In this document: piece after piece, positions 1-11,629 of the stretch
How positions within the stretch are numbered: position 1 is the stretch's first letter
How the letters are laid out: each line of letters starts with the position of its first letter
Origin: JBBDXS01 sp040902195
GTDB lineage: Bacteria; Chloroflexota; Dehalococcoidia; DSTF01; RBG-16-68-14
Reading direction: 5' to 3'
DNA length: 39,872 bases
Assembly (NCBI GenBank): GCA_040902195.1
Contig: JBBDXS010000006.1
Coordinates: 1 to 39,872, forward strand
Program-made: the position numbers and the translations under genes
Notes under the pieces: model-generated
Told to the model about the DNA's origin: nothing
Database searches by the model: none
What the model saw: the letters and a program-made list of their open reading frames with translations, nothing else

Positions 1-3607
<3,607 letters not shown>

Positions 3608-3774
3608 GGCAATCCGCTCCTAGACTCCAAACGATGGCAATACGAAGCCCACACCTTCCCTGGGGTCAGGGAAATGTGGTTCTTCCGACCTGCTATTGGG
3701 GAGACAAAAACAAAAGGGTCTGTCTAGCTGGGCCCTTTACTCTCGCACGCCTGCTTGGCAAAACACCAATGTCC
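3608..3774 (-). other. rpoB 5' leader (about 165 nt)
   Basis: This is the predicted untranslated leader between the rpoB promoter and its ATG. Reading on the minus strand it holds a terminator-like hairpin with a T-rich tail (3738-3704). A second perfect hairpin follows, with 7-base arms TTCCCTG and CAGGGAA around an ACCC loop (3673-3656), and then the AGGAG ribosome site. No open reading frame of note was seen. The rest of the gap to 3940 holds the two divergent promoters. Confidence 0.6.
3704..3738 (-). terminator. Attenuator-like intrinsic terminator in rpoB leader
   Basis: On the minus strand AAAGGG (3738-3733) pairs with CCCTTT (3718-3713) across a 14-base loop and is followed at once by TTTTGTTTTTG (to 3704). 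A hairpin plus T-tract about 70 bases after the predicted start site and about 100 bases before the rpoB ATG suggests premature termination control. The 6-bp stem is short, so efficiency is unknown. Confidence 0.5.
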
Positions 3775-3780
3775 TTTAGC

Positions 3781-3810
3781 AGTATAGTAGGCGCGCTTCC
3801 ATATATGCAA
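3781..3810 (-). promoter_or_regulatory. rpoB promoter
   Basis: On the minus strand TTGCAT (3810-3805), an 18-base spacer and TATACT (3786-3781) make a good housekeeping-sigma promoter. It predicts a transcript start near 3774. Confidence 0.6.
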
Positions 3811-3871
3811 GGGGTTCTAGAAGGCGATGGTTAGCCGCGCGATAGAATAACTGTTCTGTACGTGGGGAATC

Positions 3872-3900
3872 TAGCCAGCCCGAAGGCCATGCGCTATGCT
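3872..3900 (+). promoter_or_regulatory. Acyl-CoA dehydrogenase promoter
   Basis: TAGCCA (3872-3877), a 17-base spacer and TATGCT (3895-3900) lie about 40 bases before the gene. The -35 is weak by the E. coli standard but resembles other -35 boxes in this window. Confidence 0.45.
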
Positions 3901-3940
3901 GGACGGCGCTCTCCAGCGTAGGGAGACGAAAGAGGCAGCT

Positions 3941-5107
3941 ATGGAGTTCCAGCTCACGGAAGCACAGCGTCTCATCCAGGAGACCGCCCGTAGGCTGGCC
4001 AAGGAGCGCATCGCGCCACGGGCCGCCGAGCTTGATGAGACCGGCGAGTACCCCCACGATATCTTTGCGGCCTTCCGTGAAGTCGGGCTGCTTGGCCTGA
4101 CGCTCCCCGAGGAATACGGAGGCAGCGCTGTCGGCACGCTGCCGCTCGCCCTGGCGGTGGAGGAGGCGTCGAAGTACTGCTGCGCCTCGGGGCTGATTCT
4201 GCTCCTCTCGGCGCTTTCGACCCATCCGATTCTCCTCGGTGGCACCGAGGAGCAAAAGCAGGCCTGGCTCTCCCGCTCCGCGTCCGGTGAGATCAAGGGC
4301 GCCTTTTGCCTGACGGAGCCGAACTCGGGCTCCGACGCGGCGGCGCTAGAGAGCCGCGCCGTTCTCGATGGCGACGACTACGTCCTCACCGGGGAAAAAG
4401 TCTTCATCTCCGGTGGCACCGTGGCCGACTACGTCGTCGCGTTCGCCAAGACGGATGGCAAGCAAGGTCCCAAAGGCATCGCGGGCTTCATCGTGCCGAC
4501 CGACAGCCCCGGCTTCTCCGTCGCGCGCACCGACCGCAAGATGGGCGTGCGCGGCGTTCCGACGGCAAACATCGTGTTCGATAACGTCCGGCTGCCCAAA
4601 GACATGCTGATCGGCGGCGAGGAGGGGCGCGGCTTCAACCACGCGATGCTGACGCTTAACACGTGCCGGCCCGTCGTCGGCGCGCGAGGGGTTGGCCTCG
4701 CGGAAGGCGCGATGACCTACGCGCTTGACTACGCCCGCCAGCGCGAGGCGTTCGGCAAACCGATCTCGGAGCTACAGGCGATCCAGTTCATGTTCGCCGA
4801 CATGGCGATCCAGATCGAGGCCGCGCGGCTGCTCGTCTACCAGGGTGCGTGGCGCGTCGATCAGGGGAAGTACCAGCGAGAGGACGCCGCGCTGCTCTCG
4901 ATCGCGAAGGTCTTCGCAACAGAGGTGGCAGTCAAGGTCTCATCCGACGCGCTGCAGGTCATGGGCGCGCAGGGCTACATGATGGACCATCCGCTTGAGC
5001 GGCACTACCGGGACGCGCGCCAGCTCATGATCGTCGAGGGGACAAGCCAGGTACAGCGCGTCGTCATCGCCCGCGCGCTGCTCGAACGCGAGCTGGTGTA
5101 CCCCTAG
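3941..5107 (+). CDS. Acyl-CoA dehydrogenase
   Basis: An FAD-dependent acyl-CoA dehydrogenase of 388 residues, the usual family length. It would catalyse alpha,beta-dehydrogenation of an acyl-CoA, passing electrons to ETF. The N-terminal helical domain starts MEFQLTEAQRLIQETARRLA. The middle beta domain has the FAD/substrate signature CLTEPNSGSDAAAL, and the C-terminal helical domain has RQREAFGKPISELQAIQFM. The catalytic base is probably Glu366 in VEGTSQVQR. An upstream in-frame ATG at 3896 exists, but the start at 3941 matches family N-termini and has an AGAGG site. Substrate chain length cannot be told. Its stop shares a CTAG with the convergent lipoprotein gene. Confidence 0.95.
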   Translation: MEFQLTEAQRLIQETARRLAKERIAPRAAELDETGEYPHDIFAAFREVGLLGLTLPEEYGGSAVGTLPLALAVEEASKYCCASGLILLLSALSTHPILLGGTEEQKQAWLSRSASGEIKGAFCLTEPNSGSDAAALESRAVLDGDDYVLTGEKVFISGGTVADYVVAFAKTDGKQGPKGIAGFIVPTDSPGFSVARTDRKMGVRGVPTANIVFDNVRLPKDMLIGGEEGRGFNHAMLTLNTCRPVVGARGVGLAEGAMTYALDYARQREAFGKPISELQAIQFMFADMAIQIEAARLLVYQGAWRVDQGKYQREDAALLSIAKVFATEVAVKVSSDALQVMGAQGYMMDHPLERHYRDARQLMIVEGTSQVQRVVIARALLERELVYP

Positions 5108-6222
5108 CGCTGAGGCGCCGGCGTCGCGACGGACCGCGCTGCTGCGGCCGCCCAGACGCTCCACGCCTGTTTCGCCGTGCCGTCTTCGTTCAGCAGCCCC
5201 GTGTGGCGGAAGCTCTGGAAGCCGGAGTCACCCACAAAGCCCGGATCTTGCCCCACAAACCATACGGCGAAGCGCATGTTGAGCTGCTGAGCGTTGGCGA
5301 GCACCCTGCGCAGGAAACTCGCCTGATTCGCCTCGCCCGCCGTAGGCCCGGCTGTCTCGGGCGCGACGTCGGACGCGTAGCCAAGGCCAGCGATCGCGAT
5401 CGGTCGCTTCGTGTGCGACGGAAGTTGCGCGTAGTACGAATCGGGGATCACCTGCGGGTCGGGGTAGAGCAGGCTCGGAAAGCTGCTGATCGCGAGCAAG
5501 TCGATGCGCGGCTCGAAGCGGCTGATCAAGTTCCATTGTGGAGGGCGCGGATCAGTCAGCGGCAAGAGGCCCTGCAACTCCTCGTACTGGAACGTCGGGA
5601 ATACGAGCGTGTCGGGCGAGAGCTGCTTCACTGCCTCGTACGCGCGGTGGTACAAAATAACGAAGCGCTCGAAGTCATCCTGGTGCTGGATCTGGTAACT
5701 GTTAATCTCGATGCCAAGCGCGAGGTACTTCGGCTGGTAGTTCTCCGCGACGTACTGCGCGTATGCGATGAACGCTCCCTGGATCTCCGGATTGTCGAAG
5801 CCGGCGCCGCGCAGCCGGTTCGGCAGGGCCGCGATCTCGCTCTGCCCGTCGACTTCTTCCGTCGGATCGATCGCGACGAACAAATCGAGCTCTTGGTCTT
5901 CAGCGAGCTTCGTTTCGCGCTCGGTCGCGTTGATCGTCGCGTCGGAGAGCTCGCCGGAGATCATCTCCTCCCACGGAGGCGTGCGCTGGATGAGGACGAG
6001 ATCGCCGGCACGGCCGGCCAATGCGAAGGCGTTCTCGTAGCTCTCTTGAGTCAGCTCGGCGGGCAGGGAGCTGAGCCCCATCTCAAACGTGCGCGTTCCG
6101 CCGTCGGACGTAGGCGCCGGGAGGGATGTGGGGGAGGGGTTGCCGTCGCGGCTCGCTCCGCAGGCGACGAAAACGGCGGCGCAGATGGCGAGGGTGAGGG
6201 TGCCGGCGAAAGGGCGCTGCAT
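5104..6222 (-). CDS. Lipoprotein with glycosidase-like TIM-barrel domain, nucleophile apparently lost
   Basis: A predicted exported lipoprotein of 372 residues. The N-terminus MQRPFAGTLTLAICAAVFVAC is a signal peptide with a lipobox-like Cys at 21. A Ser/Pro/Thr linker follows, then a domain resembling clan GH-A / GH53-like glycosidases. YLALGIEIN looks like the strand carrying the general acid Glu. The later strand KRPIAIAGLGYASD aligns with the usual 'PIxxxExGW' nucleophile strand but has Gly where Glu is expected. It may therefore bind rather than cleave glycans. An upstream in-frame start at 6273 would add 17 non-signal residues, so 6222 is preferred. Family placement is from motif resemblance only. 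Confidence 0.6.
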   Translation of the reverse strand: MQRPFAGTLTLAICAAVFVACGASRDGNPSPTSLPAPTSDGGTRTFEMGLSSLPAELTQESYENAFALAGRAGDLVLIQRTPPWEEMISGELSDATINATERETKLAEDQELDLFVAIDPTEEVDGQSEIAALPNRLRGAGFDNPEIQGAFIAYAQYVAENYQPKYLALGIEINSYQIQHQDDFERFVILYHRAYEAVKQLSPDTLVFPTFQYEELQGLLPLTDPRPPQWNLISRFEPRIDLLAISSFPSLLYPDPQVIPDSYYAQLPSHTKRPIAIAGLGYASDVAPETAGPTAGEANQASFLRRVLANAQQLNMRFAVWFVGQDPGFVGDSGFQSFRHTGLLNEDGTAKQAWSVWAAAAARSVATPAPQR

Positions 6223-6272
6223 TGCGCTTCGTAGCTGATTGTAGCGGCAGTCCGCTTCAGGCGCGAGCTTCA

Positions 6273-6301
6273 TTGCGCCTCGCGGGCGGCTGTGCCAGAA
6301 T
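6273..6301 (+). promoter_or_regulatory. Possible greA promoter, near-leaderless
   Basis: TTGCGC (6273-6278), 17 bases and CAGAAT (6296-6301) sit directly before the ATG at 6310. The transcript would begin within a few bases of the start codon. This fits the lack of a clear Shine-Dalgarno. Confidence 0.35.
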
Positions 6302-6309
6302 CAACAGGC

Positions 6310-7107
6310 ATGGCAGACGATTTGATGAATCTCATGGAGGCCGCCCGCCGCTACTTCGACGCGATGGGTGGCGAGGGTGACCGCGGCCTGAGCCAGGTGG
6401 AAGTGGAACGCTTTGTGCGCTGGTGCGGCGCGGACCGGACGTTCGATAAGATCCGCGGCCAGGAAGTCGCGAACTACGCAGAGAAGCTCTCAGGCACCGC
6501 CACCGACACGAACCGGCGCGCGGATGCCGTGCGCAAGTTCCTCGCCTTCGCGAAAAAGGAAGGCTTCTCGTCGACGAACCTCGGGACGCATCTGCGCGTG
6601 CGCAAGACTGGCTCGACCAAGATTGCGGTGAGAACCGTCTCCGACATACCGATGAGCATCACTCAGAAAGCCTTGCTCGAGGACGAACTGGCATCGCTCA
6701 AGGCGCAGCGTCCGGCGATCCTCCTCGATCTGCAGCGTGCCATGTCCGACAAGGACTTTCGCGAGAACGCCCCGCTCGACGCGGCTCGTCAACAACAGGC
6801 GTATGTCGAAGGTCGTATCCGCGCGATCGAAACGAAGCTCGATCACGCGGTGGTGGTGGAAGACTCCGTGCCCTCCGGGAACCACGTCATCGAGGTGGGC
6901 AGCACGGTCGTGCTACGCAACTTGAGCACAAACGCCGAGACCACGTACGCGCTCGTCCGCCCGGGAGAGGTCAAGGCTGCAGAAGGCCGTATCTCGTTCG
7001 AGTCGCCCGTCGGACGTGCCCTCCTTTCCCATGGGGTCGGCGACGAAGTCGACGTGACCGTGCCCTCCGGCACGATCCGCTTCCGCGTCGAGCGTATCGA
7101 AGGCTAA
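6310..7107 (+). CDS. greA: GreA-type elongation factor fused to integrase-like SAM domain
   Basis: GreA enters the RNA polymerase secondary channel and rescues backtracked complexes by stimulating transcript cleavage. Residues about 115-184 form the coiled coil (MSITQKALLEDELASLKAQR onward) with the acidic tip KDFRENAPLDAAR. Asp149 and Glu152 match the catalytic Asp41/Glu44 of E. coli GreA. Residues about 190-265 are the C-terminal FKBP-like domain. Ahead of this lie about 105 extra residues (VERFVRWCGADRTFDKI...TDTNRRADAVRKFLAFAKKEG) that resemble the core-binding SAM-like domain of tyrosine recombinases, with no recombinase catalytic domain. Total length 265 against about 158 for ordinary GreA. 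A GTG at 6292 would add six residues. Nearby rpoB may be coincidental. Confidence 0.9.
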   Translation: MADDLMNLMEAARRYFDAMGGEGDRGLSQVEVERFVRWCGADRTFDKIRGQEVANYAEKLSGTATDTNRRADAVRKFLAFAKKEGFSSTNLGTHLRVRKTGSTKIAVRTVSDIPMSITQKALLEDELASLKAQRPAILLDLQRAMSDKDFRENAPLDAARQQQAYVEGRIRAIETKLDHAVVVEDSVPSGNHVIEVGSTVVLRNLSTNAETTYALVRPGEVKAAEGRISFESPVGRALLSHGVGDEVDVTVPSGTIRFRVERIEG

Positions 7108-7244
7108 GCACCTCAGCTCCACGTTCGTTCCCCGTAGGTAAATCCCCAAAAATCCGGGGAACCCCTCTCAAGGATTTGAGGAGAACGCCGACAGTTAGGA
7201 CATGGCGGCTGGCGTATGCTCGGGGAAGGCGTAGGAGGCGCAAC

Positions 7245-7523
7245 ATGCGGGTCATCGCAGACGTGAAGTGCTATCACTGCGGCCACGTGAGCGGGCAGGT
7301 CGAGGGCACGCGCTCCAAACAGCTCGTGCTGCACACGTTCAATCCGAGGCCTGGCTACGAGGGGACCCCCCCTAGTAAGGGCGACCGCATTCGTTGCGAG
7401 CGCTGTAAAGGGCCGGTCTACCTTGAGGACATTCGCACCGTCACCCCGGATGCGATGCCGGTCCTCACACCGCAAACGGCGGGGCGGAAGCGCGGCCGCA
7501 GCACGAAGTCTAAGGCTGCCTAG
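7245..7523 (+). CDS. Small zinc-ribbon protein
   Basis: A 92-residue protein with two CxxC pairs, CYHC (residues 9-12) and CERC around residue 51, expected to bind one zinc. The tail is basic (GRKRGRSTKSKAA), as in nucleic-acid-binding proteins. The start at 7245 is fixed by a strong AGGAGG seven bases upstream. No specific family is recognised. It stands alone between greA and the oxidase operon, and a TATGCT box at 7215-7220 may be its -10. Confidence 0.75.
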   Translation: MRVIADVKCYHCGHVSGQVEGTRSKQLVLHTFNPRPGYEGTPPSKGDRIRCERCKGPVYLEDIRTVTPDAMPVLTPQTAGRKRGRSTKSKAA

Positions 7524-7578
7524 CAGCGACCCCTGACTCGTTCGCGCCGCGTAACTTGCCGGCAAATCCTCTGGCAGG

Positions 7579-7607
7579 TTGCCTCACCAATAGGCTTGTG
7601 ATATAGG
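7579..7607 (+). promoter_or_regulatory. Cytochrome oxidase operon promoter
   Basis: TTGCCT (7579-7584), 17 bases and TATAGG (7602-7607) lie about 95 bases before ctaC. No other promoter is apparent before the tightly packed ctaCDEFG genes. Confidence 0.5.
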
Positions 7608-7703
7608 GTACAAGGAACGCTCGCGGCTGCCTGTGTAGCTTGCGCCGCGCCGCGCTTCTGTGTACGCCTCGGGCTTACTCGCCCGGGCGGCTAAGGGGGA
7701 TAG

Positions 7704-8507
7704 ATGAGGCTCGGCCGGCTCTCGGTCCGGTACGTACTCTTCGCAGCCCTGCTGCTGCTCAGCGTCTTGCTATTCTCCGGCTGCGGCGTCTTTAGCAGTC
7801 CTCAGAACACATTTGCCCCGGAGGGCGAGGTCGCGAAGATGCAGCGCGACCTCTTCGTTATCGTCATGATCCCCGCGCTGCTCATCATGATCGGCGTCTT
7901 CGCTGCGATGATCTACATCGTGGTCCGCTTTCGGCGGCGTAGTGACTCCGATCCGATCCCGGAGCAAGTGCACGGCAACACACGCCTCGAGCTGACCTGG
8001 ACTATCCTGCCGACGATCCTACTCATCGGCATCGCTGTGCCCACCCTCTGGGGCGTTATCAAGCTTGGCAACCAGCCCGGCGCGGAAGCGCTGCACGTGA
8101 CCGTCGTCGGATCGCAATGGCAGTGGACATATGAATACACCGACGCCGAGTTCCTCGACGCCAACGGCGATCCTCTCATCACGACCGAGTTCTACATTCC
8201 GGTCGACCGCGACATTGCCCTCGAGATCGAAGCGCTCGATGTGCTGCACAGCTTCTGGATCCCAAAGATCGCCGGCAAGACGGACGCCGTTCCCGGCAGA
8301 AGCAACGATATGTGGTTTAGGGCCGATTCGCCGGGGACCTATGCAGGTCAGTGCGCCGAGTTCTGCGGCATCGGCCACCCCCAGATGAAGGCAGAACTGA
8401 TTGCGCTGGAGCCGGGCGAGTTCGAAGCCTGGGCTCAGGAGCAAATGAGCGGTGAACCGGGCGGTGACGGGGCGGAGACGCCTGAAAGTCCAACGGCGAG
8501 TCCGTAG
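7704..8507 (+). CDS. ctaC: Cytochrome c oxidase subunit II (CuA)
   Basis: Subunit II takes electrons from a cytochrome c or copper protein through its binuclear CuA centre. The 267-residue precursor has a lipoprotein signal (LLFSGC, Cys27), two membrane helices (about 50-75 and 100-118) and an outer cupredoxin domain. The CuA ligands are all visible: His182, Cys217, Glu219, Cys221, His225 and Met228 in the CAEFCGIGHPQM motif. The aromatic electron-entry patch SQWQWTYEY is at 137-145. The low-complexity Pro/Thr tail carries no fused cytochrome c, so this is aa3-like, not caa3. It is the first gene of the oxidase operon. Its stop TAGGAG doubles as the ribosome site for ctaD. Confidence 0.97.
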   Translation: MRLGRLSVRYVLFAALLLLSVLLFSGCGVFSSPQNTFAPEGEVAKMQRDLFVIVMIPALLIMIGVFAAMIYIVVRFRRRSDSDPIPEQVHGNTRLELTWTILPTILLIGIAVPTLWGVIKLGNQPGAEALHVTVVGSQWQWTYEYTDAEFLDANGDPLITTEFYIPVDRDIALEIEALDVLHSFWIPKIAGKTDAVPGRSNDMWFRADSPGTYAGQCAEFCGIGHPQMKAELIALEPGEFEAWAQEQMSGEPGGDGAETPESPTASP

Positions 8508-8516
8508 GAGAAGATC

Positions 8517-10442
8517 ATGGCTGGAGCAGCTCTCGAACCAAGACCGACTTCCGTCGCCGAGGCGTTACGCGCGGCGCGACGCCAGGCAGGGACGTACAAT
8601 GGCATCTGGAGTTGGATCGCCACCGTCGACCACAAGCGCATCGGCATGATGTACGGCGGGACGGCGTTCCTGTTCTTTCTCATTGGCGGCATCGAGGCCC
8701 TGGTCATGCGGCTCCAGCTCGCAACTCCTAACGGCACGATCGTCGATGCCGACCAGTTCAACCGCCTGTTCACGATGCACGGCACGACGATGGTCTTTCT
8801 CGTCGTCATGCCGCTGAGCGCCGCGTTCTTCAACCTGCTCATCCCGCTGATGATCGGCGCGCGCGACGTTGCGTTTCCGCGCCTGAACGCATTCAGCTAC
8901 TGGGTGTTCTTATCCGGCGGCCTGTTCATCATGTCAAGCTTCCTGACAGGCAACCCTAACGGGACGATCTTCGAAGGTCATCTCGGCGCGCCTGACGCTG
9001 GCTGGTTCGGCTACGCACCGCTGACGCTGCCGCAGTACTCGGGTGGCCACGGCGTCGACTACTGGGCGCTCGGGCTCGTCATCCTGGGCGTGTCGTCGAT
9101 GGCCGGTGGCTTTAACTTCGCCGTCACGATCATCAACATGCGCGCGCCCGGCATGACGCTGTTCAAGATGCCGCTGTTTGTCTGGATGACGCTCGTCACG
9201 TCGTTTTTGATCATCTTCGCGATGCCGGTGATCACGGTTGGACTGTTCGAGCTCCTGTTCGACCGCCTGTTCAACGCGAACTTCTTCAACGTGCAGGCGG
9301 GCGGTACGCCGCTGCTTTGGCAGCATATGTTCTGGCTCTTCGGGCATCCCGAGGTGTACATCCTCATCTTGCCCGCGATGGGCATCGTTTCGGAAGTCTT
9401 ACCGACGTTCTCACGCAAGCCGCTGTTCGGCTACCCCTTCGTCGTGTTCTCTGGCGTCGCCATCGGGTTCATGAGCTGGGGTGTGTGGGCTCACCACATG
9501 TACACGACAGGCCTCGGCTCGATCGCAAACTCCGCGTTCGGTATCTCGACGATCCTCATCGCCATACCCACAGGTATTAAGATATTCAACTGGCTCGGCA
9601 CGCTGTGGGGCGGTTCGATCAGCATGAAGACGCCGCTCATGTTCTCGCTCGGCTTCATCGCGATGTTCACGATCGGCGGGCTGACCGGCGTCACGCACTC
9701 CGTTGTGCCGTCGGACTACCAGCAGCAAGATACGTACTACGTCGTCGCGCACTTCCACCAGGTGTTGTTCGGCGGCGCCCTGTTCGGGCTCTTCTCAGGC
9801 ATCTATTACTGGTTCCCGAAGTTCACCGGCAAGATGCTGAACGAGAAGATCGGCCAGCTGCACTTCTGGCTCATGTTCGCGGGCTTCAATCTCACCTTCC
9901 AGCCGATGATGATCCTCGGTCTGCTCGGCATGCCGCGCCGCATCTCCACCTACTCCGACGGGTACGGCTGGGGCTTCTGGAACATGATGGCCACCGTCGG
10001 TGCGTTCATGATCGCAGCATCCATCCTCACGTTCATCATCAACGTCGTCGTCAGCATGCGGAGCAAGGAGCGCGCCGGGAACGACCCGTGGGACGCGCGC
10101 ACGCTCGAGTGGACGATCCCGTCTCCGCCGCCGGCCTACAACTTCGCGGAGATCCCGGTGGTCACCGCCCTCGATGACTTCTGGCACAAAAAATACATAG
10201 AGAAGGAATCAGGTGTGGTCGTGCCTGCGATGGCCGGCGCCGCCAACGGCGAGGAACACCACGGCGATGGCCATGGCATCCACTTACCATCGCCGTCGTA
10301 CTGGCCGTTTGTTGCGGCGCTTGGTCCCGTGATCATGGCGTTCGGCTTCATCTACGACTTCGCGCTCGTGCCGGCCGGAGCGGTGATCCTGCTGATCGGG
10401 ATCTATGCTTGGGCCCTCGAGCCTGCGACCGAACCGGAGTAG
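8517..10442 (+). CDS. ctaD: Cytochrome c oxidase subunit I
   Basis: The catalytic, proton-pumping subunit, 641 residues. Visible ligands: His88 and His414 for heme a, His412 for heme a3, and His277, His326 and His327 for CuB, with Tyr281 available for the His-Tyr cross-link. Glu279 in FGHPEVY and Lys355 in PTGIKIF mark an A1-type heme-copper oxidase with D- and K-channels. It is longer than a 530-570 residue subunit I. After residue about 580 come a His-rich loop and two more hydrophobic segments (SYWPFVAALGPVIMAFGFIY and the next), like the extension seen in some caa3 oxidases. It follows ctaC by nine bases. Confidence 0.97.
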   Translation: MAGAALEPRPTSVAEALRAARRQAGTYNGIWSWIATVDHKRIGMMYGGTAFLFFLIGGIEALVMRLQLATPNGTIVDADQFNRLFTMHGTTMVFLVVMPLSAAFFNLLIPLMIGARDVAFPRLNAFSYWVFLSGGLFIMSSFLTGNPNGTIFEGHLGAPDAGWFGYAPLTLPQYSGGHGVDYWALGLVILGVSSMAGGFNFAVTIINMRAPGMTLFKMPLFVWMTLVTSFLIIFAMPVITVGLFELLFDRLFNANFFNVQAGGTPLLWQHMFWLFGHPEVYILILPAMGIVSEVLPTFSRKPLFGYPFVVFSGVAIGFMSWGVWAHHMYTTGLGSIANSAFGISTILIAIPTGIKIFNWLGTLWGGSISMKTPLMFSLGFIAMFTIGGLTGVTHSVVPSDYQQQDTYYVVAHFHQVLFGGALFGLFSGIYYWFPKFTGKMLNEKIGQLHFWLMFAGFNLTFQPMMILGLLGMPRRISTYSDGYGWGFWNMMATVGAFMIAASILTFIINVVVSMRSKERAGNDPWDARTLEWTIPSPPPAYNFAEIPVVTALDDFWHKKYIEKESGVVVPAMAGAANGEEHHGDGHGIHLPSPSYWPFVAALGPVIMAFGFIYDFALVPAGAVILLIGIYAWALEPATEPE

Positions 10443-10451
10443 GGGGAAAAC

Positions 10452-11075
10452 GTGGCGACTGTAGCAACGCACCAGGACGCCCACAGCGGGCCGCTCGACA
10501 ACCGCAAGCTGCTCATGTGGCTCTTCTTGGCCTCGGAGTGCTTGTTCTTCGGCGGCCTGATCGGCACGTACCTCCTGTATCGAGACCGCAGCACCGACAT
10601 CGATGGTCCGTTCGCTCACGACACGACGATCAACGGCATACACTACACCGGCATCTACGACATCCCCTTCACGTCCGTCAGCGCGTTCGTGCTGTTGATG
10701 AGCAGCGTCTCGATGGTGCTCGCGCTGGCGGCCATCCAGCGCAACGACCGGCGCGGCCTGCAAGTGTGGCTGGCCTGCACAGCGCTTCTCGGATTGACGT
10801 TCCTTGCCGGCCAGGCGTTCGAGTTCACGGTCTTCGTCCACGAAGGCCTGACGCTGGACGAAAACCTCTTCGGAACGACGTTCTTCGTGCTCACGGGCTT
10901 TCACGGCGCGCACGTGTCGGTTGGCGTGCTGATCCTGCTCTCGCTCTTTGTCATGGCGGTGCAGGGCAAGCTGACGCACAAGCAGAGCCTGAACGTTGAA
11001 TTGGCCGGTCTCTACTGGCACTTTGTCGATGTCGTCTGGATCGTCATCTTTACGCTGGTCTACCTGATCCGGTAG
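10452..11075 (+). CDS. ctaE: Cytochrome c oxidase subunit III
   Basis: Subunit III, 207 residues, stabilises subunit I and supports proton uptake. It has the heme-copper oxidase III pattern of five membrane helices. Conserved features are LFLASECLFFGGLIGTYLL near the N-terminus, TGFHGAHVSVGVLIL in the middle, and YWHFVDVVWIVIFTLVYL at the end. It starts with GTG behind AGGGGGAA, nine bases after ctaD. The five-helix short form is usual for oxidases whose subunit I carries extra C-terminal helices, as here. Confidence 0.95.
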   Translation: MATVATHQDAHSGPLDNRKLLMWLFLASECLFFGGLIGTYLLYRDRSTDIDGPFAHDTTINGIHYTGIYDIPFTSVSAFVLLMSSVSMVLALAAIQRNDRRGLQVWLACTALLGLTFLAGQAFEFTVFVHEGLTLDENLFGTTFFVLTGFHGAHVSVGVLILLSLFVMAVQGKLTHKQSLNVELAGLYWHFVDVVWIVIFTLVYLIR

Positions 11076-11108
11076 GAAGTGATGAGAATCGCGGAGGTTC
11101 GATAGGCG

Positions 11109-11573
11109 ATGCTGGAACTGCTGGCCGTTGTGCTCGCAGAGAGCGTGAAGAGCGTCATCGAGAAGCCATCGTTTCTCATTGGCCTGCCGCTTCTCGGGCT
11201 GGGCGCGATCGGCGTTCTGATCGCGCTCTCACCGATCGAGCTGCGCTGGCCGGAGCGTCCGAAGGACCTGGCCGCGGAGATCATGCCGCCGCCGCCCGGC
11301 CAGCCGACGGCTCAGGTGTACATCCAGGTCGGCGCCATCCTCGCCGCCATCACCGCGCTCGAAGTTGCCATCTACTACCTCAATATCGTGCAAGGCATAC
11401 TCATCGCCGCCCTGCTCGCGCTCTCCGCGCTGAAGTTCGTCCTGGTCCTGCTCTGGTTCATGCATCTTCGCTTCGACACCAAGCTCTTCACCGTCCTGTT
11501 TAGCGGCGCGCTCCTCGGAGTGATCGCACTTTTCATGGTCGTCTTGGTCACGCTCGGCTCGAATTTCGTCTAG
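11109..11573 (+). CDS. ctaF: Cytochrome c oxidase subunit IV-like protein
   Basis: A 154-residue membrane protein with a prokaryotic COX4-type domain. It has one N-terminal hydrophobic segment and three further helices. The family pattern LKFVLVLLWFMHLRFDTKLF is present around 117-136. It sits in the position where ctaF normally lies, after ctaE. It probably aids stability or assembly of the oxidase and has no redox centre. The N-terminal helix and PERPKDLAAE linker are longer than in minimal CtaF proteins. Confidence 0.88.
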   Translation: MLELLAVVLAESVKSVIEKPSFLIGLPLLGLGAIGVLIALSPIELRWPERPKDLAAEIMPPPPGQPTAQVYIQVGAILAAITALEVAIYYLNIVQGILIAALLALSALKFVLVLLWFMHLRFDTKLFTVLFSGALLGVIALFMVVLVTLGSNFV

Positions 11574-11629
11574 GAATACGTGATGATCCATATCGATACT
11601 AAGCGCCTCGCGGGAGCGAGGAGATAGCG

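Noticed and set aside
3776..4296. Minus-strand ORFs running from the rpoB-acd gap into acd
   Set aside because: They overlap the promoter region and the start of a clear acyl-CoA dehydrogenase and have no ribosome site or motif.
5203..6234. A 343-codon plus-strand ORF opposite the glycosidase-like lipoprotein
   Set aside because: Composition is Arg/Val/Leu-rich shadow sequence; the minus-strand frame has a signal peptide, lipobox and domain features.
7141..7185. Hairpin-like TCCCC...GGGGA and CTCAA-GGAT-TTGAG after greA as a terminator
   Set aside because: Stems are only 5 bp with no T-tract; too weak to call, though they may contribute to termination.
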